Numbered from the stretch's first letter, positions 35,465 to 44,939 are shown. The stretch: DNA of 64,000 nt from Fredericiella sp963839515 (GCA_963839515.1 CAWIVN010000004.1:1-64000), one strand, 5' to 3'. Notes: a model not told the origin generated them from the sequence alone. Translations and numbers: made by a program.

Positions 35465-38356
35465 TTACTGAATGAAATCCTTCGGATGCAGCACCAATGT
35501 GACATGCCTTTCCTCCGGCAGGACGGCGGCAGCCATGGCTTGGACGTCTTCTGGCGTCACGGCGTTAATGACTTCGTCGATTCGCTCGATGTCGGTCAGC
35601 GGTCCCTCAGCGTCGACGACATAGCGGTTGATCCAGTTGACCCAAGCGTCATTGTTCTGCCGGTCTTGCTCCTGCTGGCGGCGAAGCTGTTCTTTGGCCT
35701 TGGCAAAATTAGCCTCAGACGGTCCGTTGTCGCGCAAGTCTTTGATCTCGGCAAAGACCGCATCGGTCAGCTCCACGACGCGTGTCGGTTCAGCGGTAAA
35801 GTTGATGCTCGTCTGGTAATTGCCTTCTGGGTGGGGTTCTGCGTATGAAGAAACGCCTGCTCCGTAGATGCCGCCGCGCTTTTCGCGCAGGTCCTCGCGC
35901 ACCATAATATCGAGCACGCGCGTCATCGCCTGCAGCGCCACGCGGCTCTCTATCGTGGGCGAGAAGGGGCCGTCAAAGTAGATCTGCACCTCGCTGCGCG
36001 GGTCAATGCCGGCGTTGACCGTCTCGGCGATCACACCTTCCGGCAGCGGGGGACGTGTGTCGCGCCAGGTTTCATCACCCTCTACCGAAGGCAGCGCGCC
36101 CAGGTAAGTCTGTGCCAGCTGCTTGGCCGTGGCGACATCAAAGGCGCCTGCCAGCACGAATACGGAGTTATCTAAGTCGGCAAAGCGCTGTTTGTAAAGC
36201 TCGAGGGCCCGGTCGGGATTCACCTCGTCCAGCCGGTTGTAGACGGCCATCATGCTGCAGCGCGGGTCGTCACCACAGAAAATTTCGTCGTACTTGTCGT
36301 CGAGCTTTGAACTGGGGTCAAGTGCGCGATTCTTGAGATAGTCCTCCACCTGCCGCTGCAGGAGCGTATAGGCATTGGGATCCATCCTCGGCTCCGTTGC
36401 GTACAGATAGACCAGTTGAAACAACGTTTCAAGGTCCTGTGGTGAAGCCGAGCCGCTAAAGCCTTCGCCCAACTCGCCGATATAGGGCGACAGACTGACT
36501 TTCTTGCCGGCTAGAAGCTTTTCCAGTTCGGTCTGGCTGTAATTCCCGACGCCGCTCTGGGTGACGAGGTAGCTGGCCAGGGACGCGGCGGGCACATCCG
36601 CATCCGCCACGACCGACTCGCCGCCGGGGCTGTCGCCTGAGAGAATAACCTCGTCGTCCTTGAAGTCGGTGGGCTTGAGATAGATCTGGATGCCGTTGGC
36701 CAACGTGATATGGGTAACGCCCAGAAGATCCGGCCGCGTCTCCTCGCTCGTAATGGCCGCGGGCGCAGGTGGACTTTCCACCAGTTCGCCGGCGACCTCG
36801 CTGCCGGCGTAGGGGTCATACTGCTGTGCCGCCACGTCGGCGAGCAGGGTCGTCAACGCAGCCTCGTTGGGCATGGTGACGCCTTCCTTCTCGGGTGCGA
36901 TAAGCAAGACGGCGCGATTGTCGGGGGCGTAGAGCGTCGCCAGGCGATCGTTTACGTCGACCAGGGTGATCGACGGCAGCAGTTCTTGCGCCAAAGTGTA
37001 GTCGTCGGCCACGCCGGTGGGGATGGCGCCTGTGAGGAAGTTCTGCAGGTAGCCCTGGGCGAAAGCATCGTTTTCGATATTGTTGCGCTCGTCATAGTTG
37101 CTCTGGTACTGGCGCAGGAGATCCGCCTTGGCGCGCGTCAACTCGGCCTCGGTGAAGCCGTGTTGGCGGGCGCGTTCTACCTCAGTCAGCGCTGCTTTAA
37201 GCCCCGGCTGGGCCTTGTCTTCTTCGGTCTGGACAAAGACACTGGCAATTTGGACCGGGCGCACGAATTCGCCAGTGCCGGTAGATGCGGACAGGAACGG
37301 GGCATCTGCCTGGCGCGTGATCTCCGTATAGCGTTGGTTGAGCATGCTTGTGGCCAGGCTGTCCGCCAGCACCGTGCGGTATTCTTCCTTGGTACGGACC
37401 GGTTCAGCCGGCTGGCGATAGACGACATAAGCGTACGTCGCCGGAAACTCTGGGTCCGTAATCACCCGCGCGTTGGCACTCCCATCGCCACCGCCGTAGT
37501 CAGGCACCTCAAAGGCGGGGCGATCGAGCGTGGCGGCCGGGTTGGGCAGCGAGCCAAAGCGCTCGCGAATCCAACTTTCCACCTGGTCGAGATCGGCGAA
37601 GTCGCCGACGGCGATGATCGCCATGTTGTCCGGCCGGTACCAGGTTTCATAGAAGCGGCGCAGCGTATCGGCAGGAGCCGAGCGCACGATCGCCATATCG
37701 CCGATGGGCAGGCGCTCGGCATAGCGCGAGCCGCCTAACAGCGTCTCGATCAACTCGTCGTTGACCCGGCCACTGGCGTTGAGGTCGCGCATACGCCACT
37801 CTTCAACGATCACCCCGCGTTCAGCGTCCACTTCCTCAGGGCTGATGGTGGCACGGCTCGACCAATCCGCCAACACGTCAAAGGCCTTTTGCAGTTTTTC
37901 TTCATCGTCAGTGGGGACCTGCAGCGTGTAGACCGTTTCGTCAAAGGATGTGTAGGCGTTGACGTCGGGACCAAAGCGCATGCCGATGCTTTCCAGGTAA
38001 TTGATCAGCTCTTGCCCTGGGAAGTTTTCAGTGCCGTTGAAGAGCATGTGCTCGAGGAAGTGGGCAAGGCCCATCTGGTCATTGTCCTCGAGCACTGATC
38101 CGGCGTTAATTGCCAGCCATAGGTCGGCGCGGTCCGGTGGTTCGGCGTTGTCCCGGATGTAATAGGTAAGACCATTGTCAAGCTTGCCGACGCGGACGTC
38201 GGGGTCAAACGGGAGGGCAGTGCCGCCATCGCCGGCCGCGGGGGCCTGCGCAGCAGCGGGCGGCAACGGCTGCACGGGCCGGCAAGCGGCAATCAGCAGG
38301 ATTAGCAGCAACAGGAGCGCAGTGCGGGTCAGGGTGTGTTTCGTCGTGGGTAGCAT
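35465..38356 (-). CDS. M16-family zinc peptidase, lipoprotein
   Basis: The 963-residue protein from the ATG at 38356 (after GAGGAG) has a lipoprotein signal (LLLLLILLIAAC, lipid Cys about residue 25) and a pitrilysin/M16B architecture of four homologous modules. The inverted zinc motif HFLEH lies at residues 99-103, with the downstream Glu in AERGVIVEEWRMR. The second half (from about residue 560, ITLANGIQIYLKPTDFKDDE) is the inactive partner domain, as in PqqL-like single-chain enzymes. It likely degrades peptides outside the membrane. Confidence 0.9.
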   Translation of the reverse strand: MLPTTKHTLTRTALLLLLILLIAACRPVQPLPPAAAQAPAAGDGGTALPFDPDVRVGKLDNGLTYYIRDNAEPPDRADLWLAINAGSVLEDNDQMGLAHFLEHMLFNGTENFPGQELINYLESIGMRFGPDVNAYTSFDETVYTLQVPTDDEEKLQKAFDVLADWSSRATISPEEVDAERGVIVEEWRMRDLNASGRVNDELIETLLGGSRYAERLPIGDMAIVRSAPADTLRRFYETWYRPDNMAIIAVGDFADLDQVESWIRERFGSLPNPAATLDRPAFEVPDYGGGDGSANARVITDPEFPATYAYVVYRQPAEPVRTKEEYRTVLADSLATSMLNQRYTEITRQADAPFLSASTGTGEFVRPVQIASVFVQTEEDKAQPGLKAALTEVERARQHGFTEAELTRAKADLLRQYQSNYDERNNIENDAFAQGYLQNFLTGAIPTGVADDYTLAQELLPSITLVDVNDRLATLYAPDNRAVLLIAPEKEGVTMPNEAALTTLLADVAAQQYDPYAGSEVAGELVESPPAPAAITSEETRPDLLGVTHITLANGIQIYLKPTDFKDDEVILSGDSPGGESVVADADVPAASLASYLVTQSGVGNYSQTELEKLLAGKKVSLSPYIGELGEGFSGSASPQDLETLFQLVYLYATEPRMDPNAYTLLQRQVEDYLKNRALDPSSKLDDKYDEIFCGDDPRCSMMAVYNRLDEVNPDRALELYKQRFADLDNSVFVLAGAFDVATAKQLAQTYLGALPSVEGDETWRDTRPPLPEGVIAETVNAGIDPRSEVQIYFDGPFSPTIESRVALQAMTRVLDIMVREDLREKRGGIYGAGVSSYAEPHPEGNYQTSINFTAEPTRVVELTDAVFAEIKDLRDNGPSEANFAKAKEQLRRQQEQDRQNNDAWVNWINRYVVDAEGPLTDIERIDEVINAVTPEDVQAMAAAVLPEERHVTLVLHPKDFIQ

Positions 38357-38424
38357 GGGTCTCCTCGCAATCAATCTCCGATCTGTATCCATAGGATAGC
38401 ACAACGTGCACGGAATTCGTTGAT

Positions 38425-38456
38425 GGAAAAAACCAGCAGCACCTGTGCCGCTGGTT
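38425..38456 (-). terminator. Possible minus-strand hairpin terminator
   Basis: On the minus strand AACCAGC (38450-38456) pairs with GCTGGTT (38431-38437) across a 12-nt loop and is followed by TTTTCC. It lies about 70 bp upstream of the M16 gene, so it would stop antisense or read-through transcription rather than end a recognised minus-strand gene. Confidence 0.35.
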
Positions 38457-38620
38457 AGATCCATGCCTTCCTTCCGGTTGGATTATCGCGTGGCTGGTCG
38501 CCTGCTAATGTGCGATTTGCTAACGAATAATCTGGTGCAATACCATGACCATTCTGTTCGACACAGGCGGCTACAAGATGTTGGCAACAGAGGTGGTGGT
38601 CGGGCAAGGGCTGGTGCACA

Positions 38621-39328
38621 GTGTTACCGAGGAATAAGCTCAACGCTGACTTTGACATTGACTATGCCATGGCGCAGCTGCGTCAAGCCGTGGCGCCCTT
38701 TCCTCCGGCAGCCCTGTTTGGCCTGGCCGATGAAGGGTTTATGACTGCGTTCGAACAACTGTTGGCCTGCATTATCTCCATTCGCACGTACGACGAAATG
38801 ACCATTCCCTGTGCTAAGCGGTTGTTTGCCGCAGCACGCACGCCGGCGCAAGTGGCGGCGCTGCAGCCCCTGGAGATTGACGCGTTGATCGCTCCCTGCA
38901 CCTTTCACGAGCCAAAGGCGCAGCAGATCTGGGAGATTGCTCACACGGTACAGCAGGAGCATGGAGGAGAACTGCCATGCGACTTTGCGCTGCTCACCTC
39001 GTTCCGTGGCGTCGGGCCCAAGTGTGCCAACCTCGTACTGGGTATCGCGTGCGGCATGCCAAGCATCAGTGTAGACGTGCACGTCCATCGTGTGACCAAC
39101 CGCTGGGGCTATGTGGCGACGCGCACGCCTGAGAAGACGATGGCTGCCCTGGCACAGGTGCTGCCGCAGCGTTACTGGGTGGAGATCAACCGGCTGCTCG
39201 TGCCTTTTGGCAAGCATATCTGCACCGGCAGCCGGCCGCACTGCTCTACTTGCCCACTGCTGGAGATGTGCTGCCGCTGTGCGCTACCGAAATTACTTGA
39301 CGTAGACACAAAGGTTTGTGGGTGCTAG
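38621..39328 (+). CDS. nth: Endonuclease III-like DNA glycosylase
   Basis: The 235-residue HhH-GPD protein has the helix-hairpin-helix with catalytic Lys (FRGVGPKCANLVLGI), the conserved Asp in SISVDVHVHRVTNRWGY, and the iron-sulfur loop C-x6-C-x2-C-x5-C (CTGSRPHCSTCPLLEMC). It removes oxidised pyrimidines and nicks abasic sites. The C-terminus after the cluster is unusual: CRCALPKLLDVDTKVCGC adds four extra Cys. A diverged copy of these last 22 codons lies 141 bp downstream. Confidence 0.9.
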   Translation: MLPRNKLNADFDIDYAMAQLRQAVAPFPPAALFGLADEGFMTAFEQLLACIISIRTYDEMTIPCAKRLFAAARTPAQVAALQPLEIDALIAPCTFHEPKAQQIWEIAHTVQQEHGGELPCDFALLTSFRGVGPKCANLVLGIACGMPSISVDVHVHRVTNRWGYVATRTPEKTMAALAQVLPQRYWVEINRLLVPFGKHICTGSRPHCSTCPLLEMCCRCALPKLLDVDTKVCGC

Positions 39329-39403
39329 ATAGTTAGACAATGTTGAACAGTTATATGATTGTAGCTTCTTCACCCGTATCTTGATGCGAATGTCTCTTCT
39401 ATC

Positions 39404-39469
39404 GAGATTTGCTGCCGTTGTGCGCTACCAAGATTGCCAGATTTGCACACGAAGGACTGTGGATGCTAG
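39404..39469 (+). repeat. Diverged duplicate of the 3' end of the endonuclease III gene
   Basis: These 66 nt translate to EICCRCALPRLPDLHTKDCG, Cys, stop, against EMCCRCALPKLLDVDTKVCG, Cys, stop at the true gene end (39263-39328). Both copies have the same length and codon phase, and differences include several silent ones. The 75 bp between them contain no other similarity that I see. Confidence 0.75.
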
Positions 39470-39558
39470 TCGGAGTTGTCTTTGTTTACACTAAACGGAA
39501 TTTTAAGTTCTAGAGTACTAACTTTCTTGTCCCCTTTATCGTAAGACGGTGCACGATT

Positions 39559-40026
39559 CTACTTCTTCTTGCGAGGCTTCGTATTGTCAGTCGATTGGTG
39601 GATATTTTTGCCAACGGCGACATTTTCTGAACTTCCGCCGATATTGGCGATGATGATGTCGCCCCCAGCACTATAGGGTGGCAGGGCAGCGGTTTGCGCG
39701 GCAGGTGAACCTGCTGCTTGGCGCGTTTCGGCTGGTGTCTTCGAGCCCCCTGGCGCAAACCACGCAGAAGAATCTTGCTTCAGTTGTCGAAGCGCTTCAT
39801 TTTGACTATTGTGCTCCACCGCAGCCCTAATCAGGGTACTCACGTTGTCGCCTCGTTCTGCCCATTCGATCACGTCAAACATGACATCGTTGTCCGTTGT
39901 GCCGGAAGTGATCTCGTCCAGCGATGTATCGAGTCCCAGTCGCACCAACCTTCGCAGCCCGGCCCGGTCGTAGCCGTCCAACAATGCCGTCTGGATTTGG
40001 AGAAATTGTTGTTTTGTCAGTTTCAT
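39559..40026 (-). CDS. Effector-associated domain 1 (EAD1) protein
   Basis: The 155-residue protein's first 85 residues (LTKQQFLQIQTALLDGYDRA, LRRLVRLGLDTSLDEI, then DVIEWAERGDNVSTLIRAAV) match the EAD1 adaptor domain, a small helical module predicted to recruit effectors in bacterial conflict and signalling systems. A Pro/Ala-rich linker follows, then the short motif IIIANIGGSSENVAVGKNIH before a Lys-rich tail. The same VAVG(K/R)NI.Q motif occurs in the TPR membrane protein whose stop is 7 bp upstream, so the two genes probably form an operon and their products may interact. Confidence 0.8.
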   Translation of the reverse strand: MKLTKQQFLQIQTALLDGYDRAGLRRLVRLGLDTSLDEITSGTTDNDVMFDVIEWAERGDNVSTLIRAAVEHNSQNEALRQLKQDSSAWFAPGGSKTPAETRQAAGSPAAQTAALPPYSAGGDIIIANIGGSSENVAVGKNIHQSTDNTKPRKKK

Positions 40027-40033
40027 AATGTTC

Positions 40034-42976
40034 CTACTGCTTGCGCAGCTCCTCCAGCATAGCAGGTGTAAAAGGGTTCTCGCCTCGCGTTAAGGACTCT
40101 ATCCAGTTCCTCCGCTGTTCTATCAACTGTGTTTCATCTGGATAATTTTCTGCTAGCCAATCAACAAATACTTGAAAATCGGCTATGGCGGCAGGAAAAT
40201 CTCCCAACAGCGCATGTGCCAAGCCGCGACTGCCGATGTAGTTGGGATCCTCTACAAGCAAAACAGCTCTTTCGCAGTACGTCACCGCTTGTTTCGGTTT
40301 CTGCTGCAATGCAAGAGACCAGCACAGGGAATTATAGGCATAGGCATTCTGCGAGTCGAGGGTGATGGTCTGGGTGTAGTCTGCGATGGCCTGGTCGAGC
40401 TCGCCCTTGGCGCTGTAGGCAACGCCCCGGTTGTAGTAGGAAAAGGCAAGGTTCGGGTTGAGGGCGATGGCCTGGGTGTAGTCGGCGATGGCCTGGTCGA
40501 GCTCGCCCTTGGCGCGGTAGGCAAGCCCCCGGTTGTTGTAGGAAAAGGCGTCCTTCGGGTCGAGTGCGATGGCCTGGTTGAAGTCGGCGAGGGCCTGGTC
40601 GAGCTCGCCCTTGGCGTAGTAGGCATTGCCCCGGTTGTTGTAGCCATAGGCATCCTGCGGGTCGAGGGCGATGACTTGGTTGTAGTCGGCGATGGCTTGG
40701 TCGAACTCGCCCTTGTTGTGGTAGGCAAGGCCCCGGTTGTAGTAGGCATCAGAATACTTCGGGTCGAGGGTGATGGCTTGGGTGTAGTCGGCGAGGGCCT
40801 GGTCGAGGTCGCCCTTGTTGTGGTAGGCAAAGCCCCGGTTGTAGTAGGCAAGCGCAGACTTCAGGTCGAGGGTGATGGTCTGGTTGAAGTCGGCGATGGC
40901 TTGGTCGAGCTCGCCCTTGTAGCGGTAGGCAACGCCCCGGTTGTTGTAGGCACCGGCAAGCTTCGGGTCGAGGGTGATGGTCTGGTTGAAGTCAGCGATG
41001 GCCTGGTCGAGCTCGCCCTTGGCGTGGTAGGCATTACCCCGGCTGTAGTAGGCATCGGCATACTGCGGGTTGAGGGCGATGGCCTGGGTGTAGTCGGCGA
41101 TGGCCTGGTCGAGCTCGCCCTTGGCGTAGTAGGCCTTGCCCCGGTTGGTGTAGGCATTGGCATACTGCGGGTTGAGGGCGATGGCCTGGTTGTAGTCGGC
41201 GAGGGCCTGGTCGAGCTCGCCCTTGGCATAGTAGGCATTGCCCCGGTTGGTGTAGGCATTGGCATACTGCGGGTCGAGGGCGATGGCCTGGTTGTAGTCG
41301 GCGATGGCCTGGTCGAACTCGCCCTTGTCACTGTAGGCACTGCCCCGGTTGGTGTAGGCAAGGGCATCCTGCGGGTCGAGGGCGATGGCCTGGTTGAAGT
41401 CGGCGAGGGCCTGGTCGAACTCGCCCTTGTCTCTGTAGGCAATGCCCCGGTTGGTGTAGGCAGCGGCAAGCTTCGGGTCGAGGGTGATGGCTTGGTTGTA
41501 GTCGGCGAGGGCTTGGTCGAGCTCGCCTTTGTCACTATAGGCAACGCCCCGGTTTCCGTAGGCATCAGCAAGCTGCGGGTCAAGGGTGACGGCCTGGTTG
41601 TAGTCGGCGATGGCTTGGTCGAGGTCGCCCTTGGCGTGGTAGGCAAGGCCCCGGTTGTTGTAGGCAAGCGCAGACTTCGGGTCGAGGGCGATGGTCTGGT
41701 TGTAGTCGGCGATGGCTTGGTCGAGGTCGCCCTTGTCGCGGTAGGCAACGCCCCGGTTGTTGTAGGCACGCACAGACTTCGGGTCTAGGGTGATGGCCTG
41801 GTTGAAGTCGGCGATGGCCTGGTCGGGCTCGCCCTTGTAGCGGTAGGCAACGCCCCGGTTGTAGTAGGCAAGCGCAGACTTCGGGTCAAGGGTGATGGCC
41901 TGGGTGTAGTCGGCAATGGCCTGGTCGAGGTCGCCCTTGTCGCTGTAGGCAACGCCCCGGTTGGTGTAGGCAGCGGCATCCTGCGGGTCGAGGGCGATGG
42001 CCTGGCTGTAGTCGGCGATGGCGGCATCCAAATCGGTAGGTGCCTCCTGATAAAGCCAACCGAGCCGAAAATAGGCTTCGGCCAGCCCTTTCGATATTAC
42101 ATCTGCTTGGTCACCTGTGTCTTGATCGTTAGGTGAGCTAACTTCCGCAACTGCGGATTCAATCGTATCAATCGCCGATGGGTAGTCGCTATTTATAAAG
42201 TAGGTCTGCCCCACAGCAAACAGCGCCAGAAAGGCTAGCTGTCCCGGCAACTCACGCGTGACGAATTCGGCATATTGGCTGGGATTTGCCACCTGCGTTC
42301 GTTGCGTCTCCTGAATGTCTACATCCGCCGCGTCAAAGTCCGGCTCGCGCAGGTTCAAGAAGCTGGCAATAAGTTCCACGCCCGTGTCTTCGCCCCAGAT
42401 CACCATGCTGGCGTTGTAGCGCTTGCCTACAATCTCCGCCTCTGCCTGTTGATCAGCAGTAAGTACCGTGTTGGGATCAATCACGGCAGTAACGGGCTCA
42501 TTCGGCATCTTCTGCCTCAATAAGTCTTGGATCTTACGCCATATCTTCTTGTGCGGCTCGCTGTCAGTCGCCCCCGTGCTGTGGAACGGCAGAATCACAA
42601 TCATCGTTTCGCCATCTGCTGCTGCGGCAAAGGGCAACGCCGTCGGTGTGAGGGTAGGCAGTGGGGTGAGGGTAGGCACAGGCGTGACGGTAGGGGCGGG
42701 CGTAGGGGTGTACGCTAGAATAGCCGCAGCCTGCTGGTTTGAGTAAGCGTTTACGCCACCGAGCGCGACGCCAAGCGCCAGAGCTGCAACAATGAATAAC
42801 GCTGCCCACCCGGGGATTGACAACGAACCGATCTGGAAGATGTTCCTGCCGACGGCAACGTGCTTGGCCCTTCCAGTAACTTCCGCCGAAATATTGTCTC
42901 CAGCAATTCTTGGAGAACTCAGCGTACTGGGTTGCTCAGGTTGCTCCTGGGCATTCTCTTCGGTGTCGCCAGCCAT
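40034..42976 (-). CDS. Membrane-anchored TPR repeat protein
   Basis: The 980-residue protein has an N-terminal cytoplasmic stretch with the motif HVAVGRNIFQ (residues 39-48), one membrane helix (about 57-75), a Thr/Pro-rich stalk, and a domain of about 200 residues with MIVILPFHSTGATDSEPHKK. A tandem array of at least 16 near-identical 34-residue TPRs follows (consensus AYNNRGVAYRDKGELDQAIA, DYNQAIALDP). Such TPR arrays form protein-binding superhelices. The shared N-terminal motif and tight spacing link it to the EAD1 protein downstream. The high identity of repeats suggests recent expansion or homogenisation. Confidence 0.85.
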   Translation of the reverse strand: MAGDTEENAQEQPEQPSTLSSPRIAGDNISAEVTGRAKHVAVGRNIFQIGSLSIPGWAALFIVAALALGVALGGVNAYSNQQAAAILAYTPTPAPTVTPVPTLTPLPTLTPTALPFAAAADGETMIVILPFHSTGATDSEPHKKIWRKIQDLLRQKMPNEPVTAVIDPNTVLTADQQAEAEIVGKRYNASMVIWGEDTGVELIASFLNLREPDFDAADVDIQETQRTQVANPSQYAEFVTRELPGQLAFLALFAVGQTYFINSDYPSAIDTIESAVAEVSSPNDQDTGDQADVISKGLAEAYFRLGWLYQEAPTDLDAAIADYSQAIALDPQDAAAYTNRGVAYSDKGDLDQAIADYTQAITLDPKSALAYYNRGVAYRYKGEPDQAIADFNQAITLDPKSVRAYNNRGVAYRDKGDLDQAIADYNQTIALDPKSALAYNNRGLAYHAKGDLDQAIADYNQAVTLDPQLADAYGNRGVAYSDKGELDQALADYNQAITLDPKLAAAYTNRGIAYRDKGEFDQALADFNQAIALDPQDALAYTNRGSAYSDKGEFDQAIADYNQAIALDPQYANAYTNRGNAYYAKGELDQALADYNQAIALNPQYANAYTNRGKAYYAKGELDQAIADYTQAIALNPQYADAYYSRGNAYHAKGELDQAIADFNQTITLDPKLAGAYNNRGVAYRYKGELDQAIADFNQTITLDLKSALAYYNRGFAYHNKGDLDQALADYTQAITLDPKYSDAYYNRGLAYHNKGEFDQAIADYNQVIALDPQDAYGYNNRGNAYYAKGELDQALADFNQAIALDPKDAFSYNNRGLAYRAKGELDQAIADYTQAIALNPNLAFSYYNRGVAYSAKGELDQAIADYTQTITLDSQNAYAYNSLCWSLALQQKPKQAVTYCERAVLLVEDPNYIGSRGLAHALLGDFPAAIADFQVFVDWLAENYPDETQLIEQRRNWIESLTRGENPFTPAMLEELRKQ
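40345..42005 (-). repeat. Tandem 102-bp coding repeats (TPR array)
   Basis: About sixteen 102-bp units encode the TPRs of the membrane protein. Nucleotide identity between units is high, so long apparent open frames appear on both strands across this stretch; they are artefacts of the repeat. Such arrays are prone to copy-number change and to assembly collapse. Confidence 0.85.
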
Positions 42977-43422
42977 ATTTCCTCAGCCTACACTTTGCCA
43001 GTTGTTGTAGCTGCCAGTGCAGCTCTATGCTGCCCTGATGATCGAACCCCGTATTTTATAGGTGAGTAACTTCTCGTTTAGCTCAACACTTATCTTGCAC
43101 TCAATCCTACCTTGTTGCAGTAAAAGTATGTACGACGTATTGGATATCCTGACTGCCTGAGAGGACGACATCACACATGACTGCTATTGATGGCCCATCG
43201 CGCGTTTCAAGTACTTGGCCGTTGCCCTTGATACGTTTTGATAGGGGGCGTATTACAGACATTGGATCTCCTGTTCGAGCACCAAAAATAGAAGCTGAGT
43301 CAGCACTGATCAATCTTAGCTTAGCGGCAACTACCTTGAAGGACAATCGTCATTTAGCGCGATCGGGCGGTACCGGCCGCACTATTGCTGAAGTTGCAGA
43401 TGATCATGCGATGCGCGGTTGG
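42977..43422. other. Intergenic stretch with no recognisable gene
   Basis: Upstream of the TPR protein start there are only short frames of about 80-105 codons without recognisable domains or clear ribosome binding sites. The promoter of the TPR-EAD1 operon should lie at its left side. I see no RNA gene or strong hairpin. Confidence 0.4.
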
Positions 43423-43643
43423 TCAGTGAGACTTATCTACGTCAATGTCGTCAGCTCTGATCCATCCTTCGCATTTCTCTGTTTTCACTTTTAACATCTG
43501 AGTTTTGTTTGAGACCACGCCGGCATCGGTAATAATCCCTCTTGCATGCCAGTCGTCTACGCAACTGTCTGGACCGCTGATGTCTAGGTACAAGATAGGA
43601 TTCGCAGGGGTCTTGCACCATTCCTTCCCACAAGAGAGTATGG
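43423..43643 (-). pseudogene. C-terminal fragment of a Cys-rich SH3-like protein, cut by an IS3 element
   Basis: The minus-strand frame TILSCGKEWCKTPANPILYL, then GPDSCVDDWHARG and KTEKCEGWIRADDI parallels the domain encoded on the other side of the IS3 element (MWCPECMESNLPAKVYTSRD, GWCKENWG, SSCSGWTFSAW). Both have an early Cys pair, a WC/DW turn and a late C.GW motif. It begins exactly at the IS3 boundary and has no start of its own. It is most likely the second domain of the interrupted gene. Confidence 0.55.
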
Positions 43644-43741
43644 TTGGCCCCGATGTCAAGACCACAAACTGCCAAAACTAAAGTGGTGTCACTGAGCCTG
43701 GGCCTCGGAGGAAGCACATGGATCCAGGACAACCGCTGCGG

Positions 43742-44563
43742 TCACCGTTGAGACCGCCAGTCACCATGATGTACCTCTGCCGGCGTACGATAGGCCAGGC
43801 TTTGATGCAAGCGTTCGTGATTGTAGAACGCAAAATAGCGGGTCAAGCCGGCCTCCAGTTGGGGCACAGTAAGATAGTCATGCAGGTAGAGATGCTCGTA
43901 CTTCACGCTGCGCCAGAGGCGCTCGACGAAGATGTTGTCCAAAGCACGCCCGCGGCCGTCCATGCTGATCTGGACGTCGGCTGCCAGCAGCCGCTGGGTG
44001 AAGGCCTGGGCCGTGAATTGCACCCCCTGGTCGGTGTTAAACACGGCGGGTTGCGCCTGGTGCAGTGCGCGGTCCAGCGTCTCGACACAAAAGCGACCAT
44101 CCAGCGTGTTGGAAAGCTGCCAGGCCACCACATAGCGACTGAACCAATCGATGATGGCAAACAGGTACATGAAGCCTTGTGCCATCGGCACATACGTGAT
44201 GTCCGCCGACCACACCTGGTTTGGGCGCACGATCTCCATACAGCGCAACAGATAGGGGTAGATGCGATGCTCTGGATCCACCACTGTCGTGCGATGCTTG
44301 GGATAGATCGCCTCCAAGCCCATCAGCCGCAGCAACCGCCGCACACGCTTATGGTTCACCGCATACCCGAGCCGGCGCAGATGGGCGACCATGCGTGGCC
44401 AGCCGTAAAACGGCGTCTTCAGATACTGCTCATCGATGCGCCGCATCAGTTCCAGGTTCAGCGCCGATTCCGTCGCCGGCGTATAGTAGTAGCTCGCACG
44501 ATTCACACCGAGCAGCTCGCACTGACGCCGAATGCTGAGTACACTGTGCTCGGCTTCAATCAT
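43742..44563 (-). CDS. IS3-family transposase OrfB
   Basis: The 273-residue DDE integrase has the HTH_21 segment (EQYLKTPFYGWPRMVAHLRR), then the rve core with the first Asp in WSADITYVPM, the second in FNTDQGVQF, and the Glu in IFVERLWRSVKYEH, and the C-terminal YFAFYNHERLHQSLAYRTPA signature. It overlaps orfA by 8 bp in the -1 frame. It is probably made as an OrfAB fusion by frameshifting on the A9 run at 44595-44603. Confidence 0.95.
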   Translation of the reverse strand: MIEAEHSVLSIRRQCELLGVNRASYYYTPATESALNLELMRRIDEQYLKTPFYGWPRMVAHLRRLGYAVNHKRVRRLLRLMGLEAIYPKHRTTVVDPEHRIYPYLLRCMEIVRPNQVWSADITYVPMAQGFMYLFAIIDWFSRYVVAWQLSNTLDGRFCVETLDRALHQAQPAVFNTDQGVQFTAQAFTQRLLAADVQISMDGRGRALDNIFVERLWRSVKYEHLYLHDYLTVPQLEAGLTRYFAFYNHERLHQSLAYRTPAEVHHGDWRSQR

Positions 44564-44867
44564 GGCGCGGCGCTCCGCCAGGGATGCCGGCAGCTTTTTT
44601 TTTCAGCCATTCCAGCTCCATTTTCAGCCGCCCTATCTGCTCGTACAAGTCGCTCTCCGTTTTGGCCGTCTCGTGTGCCTGCCGGTTCGTCTTTTGCGCA
44701 AAGACTTGCGGCCCTTCGTCCAGCAATTGCTTCTTCCACTCCCCAACCTGCGTCGGGTGCACCCCATACTCGCTGGCGATCTGGCTCACCGTCTTCACAT
44801 TGCGCACCGCTTCCAGCGCGACCTGGAACTTGAACTCCGAACTGAACTGCCGTCGTTGCTTCGTCAT
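44556..44867 (-). CDS. IS3-family OrfA (helix-turn-helix)
   Basis: The 103-residue protein has the HTH_Tnp_1 domain (RRQFSSEFKFQVALEAVRNV, KTVSQIASEYGVHPTQVGEW) and a leucine-zipper helix (LYEQIGRLKMELEWLKKK), standard for IS3 OrfA. Its 3' end carries nine A residues read on the minus strand, encoding LKKK, an ideal slippery site for -1 frameshifting into orfB. Confidence 0.93.
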   Translation of the reverse strand: MTKQRRQFSSEFKFQVALEAVRNVKTVSQIASEYGVHPTQVGEWKKQLLDEGPQVFAQKTNRQAHETAKTESDLYEQIGRLKMELEWLKKKAAGIPGGAPRHD

Positions 44868-44939
44868 TCCCCAAACCTCCCATGTGCTTTCCTGAGTATA
44901 CTCTCTCACTTAAGCTCATGGTCTAGTTTTCGGGGCCAA

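Larger units (their letters stand above)
43644..44939 (-). mobile_element. IS3-family insertion sequence
   Basis: The outer ends TTGGCCCCGA...AGACC (43644-43664) and its imperfect complement (44920-44939) are terminal inverted repeats with 14 or more matches in about 20. The interior carries overlapping orfA and orfB on the minus strand. No clear target duplication is present, so the copy may have undergone rearrangement at one flank. Confidence 0.85.

Noticed and set aside
36710..37738. Plus-strand 342-codon frame opposite the M16 protease
   Set aside because: It has no recognisable domain and the minus strand encodes a clear zinc protease in full.
40172..41788. Long open frame on the plus strand opposite the TPR gene
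   Set aside because: It is a shadow of the 102-bp repeats, with a monotonous Val/Gly composition and no start signal.
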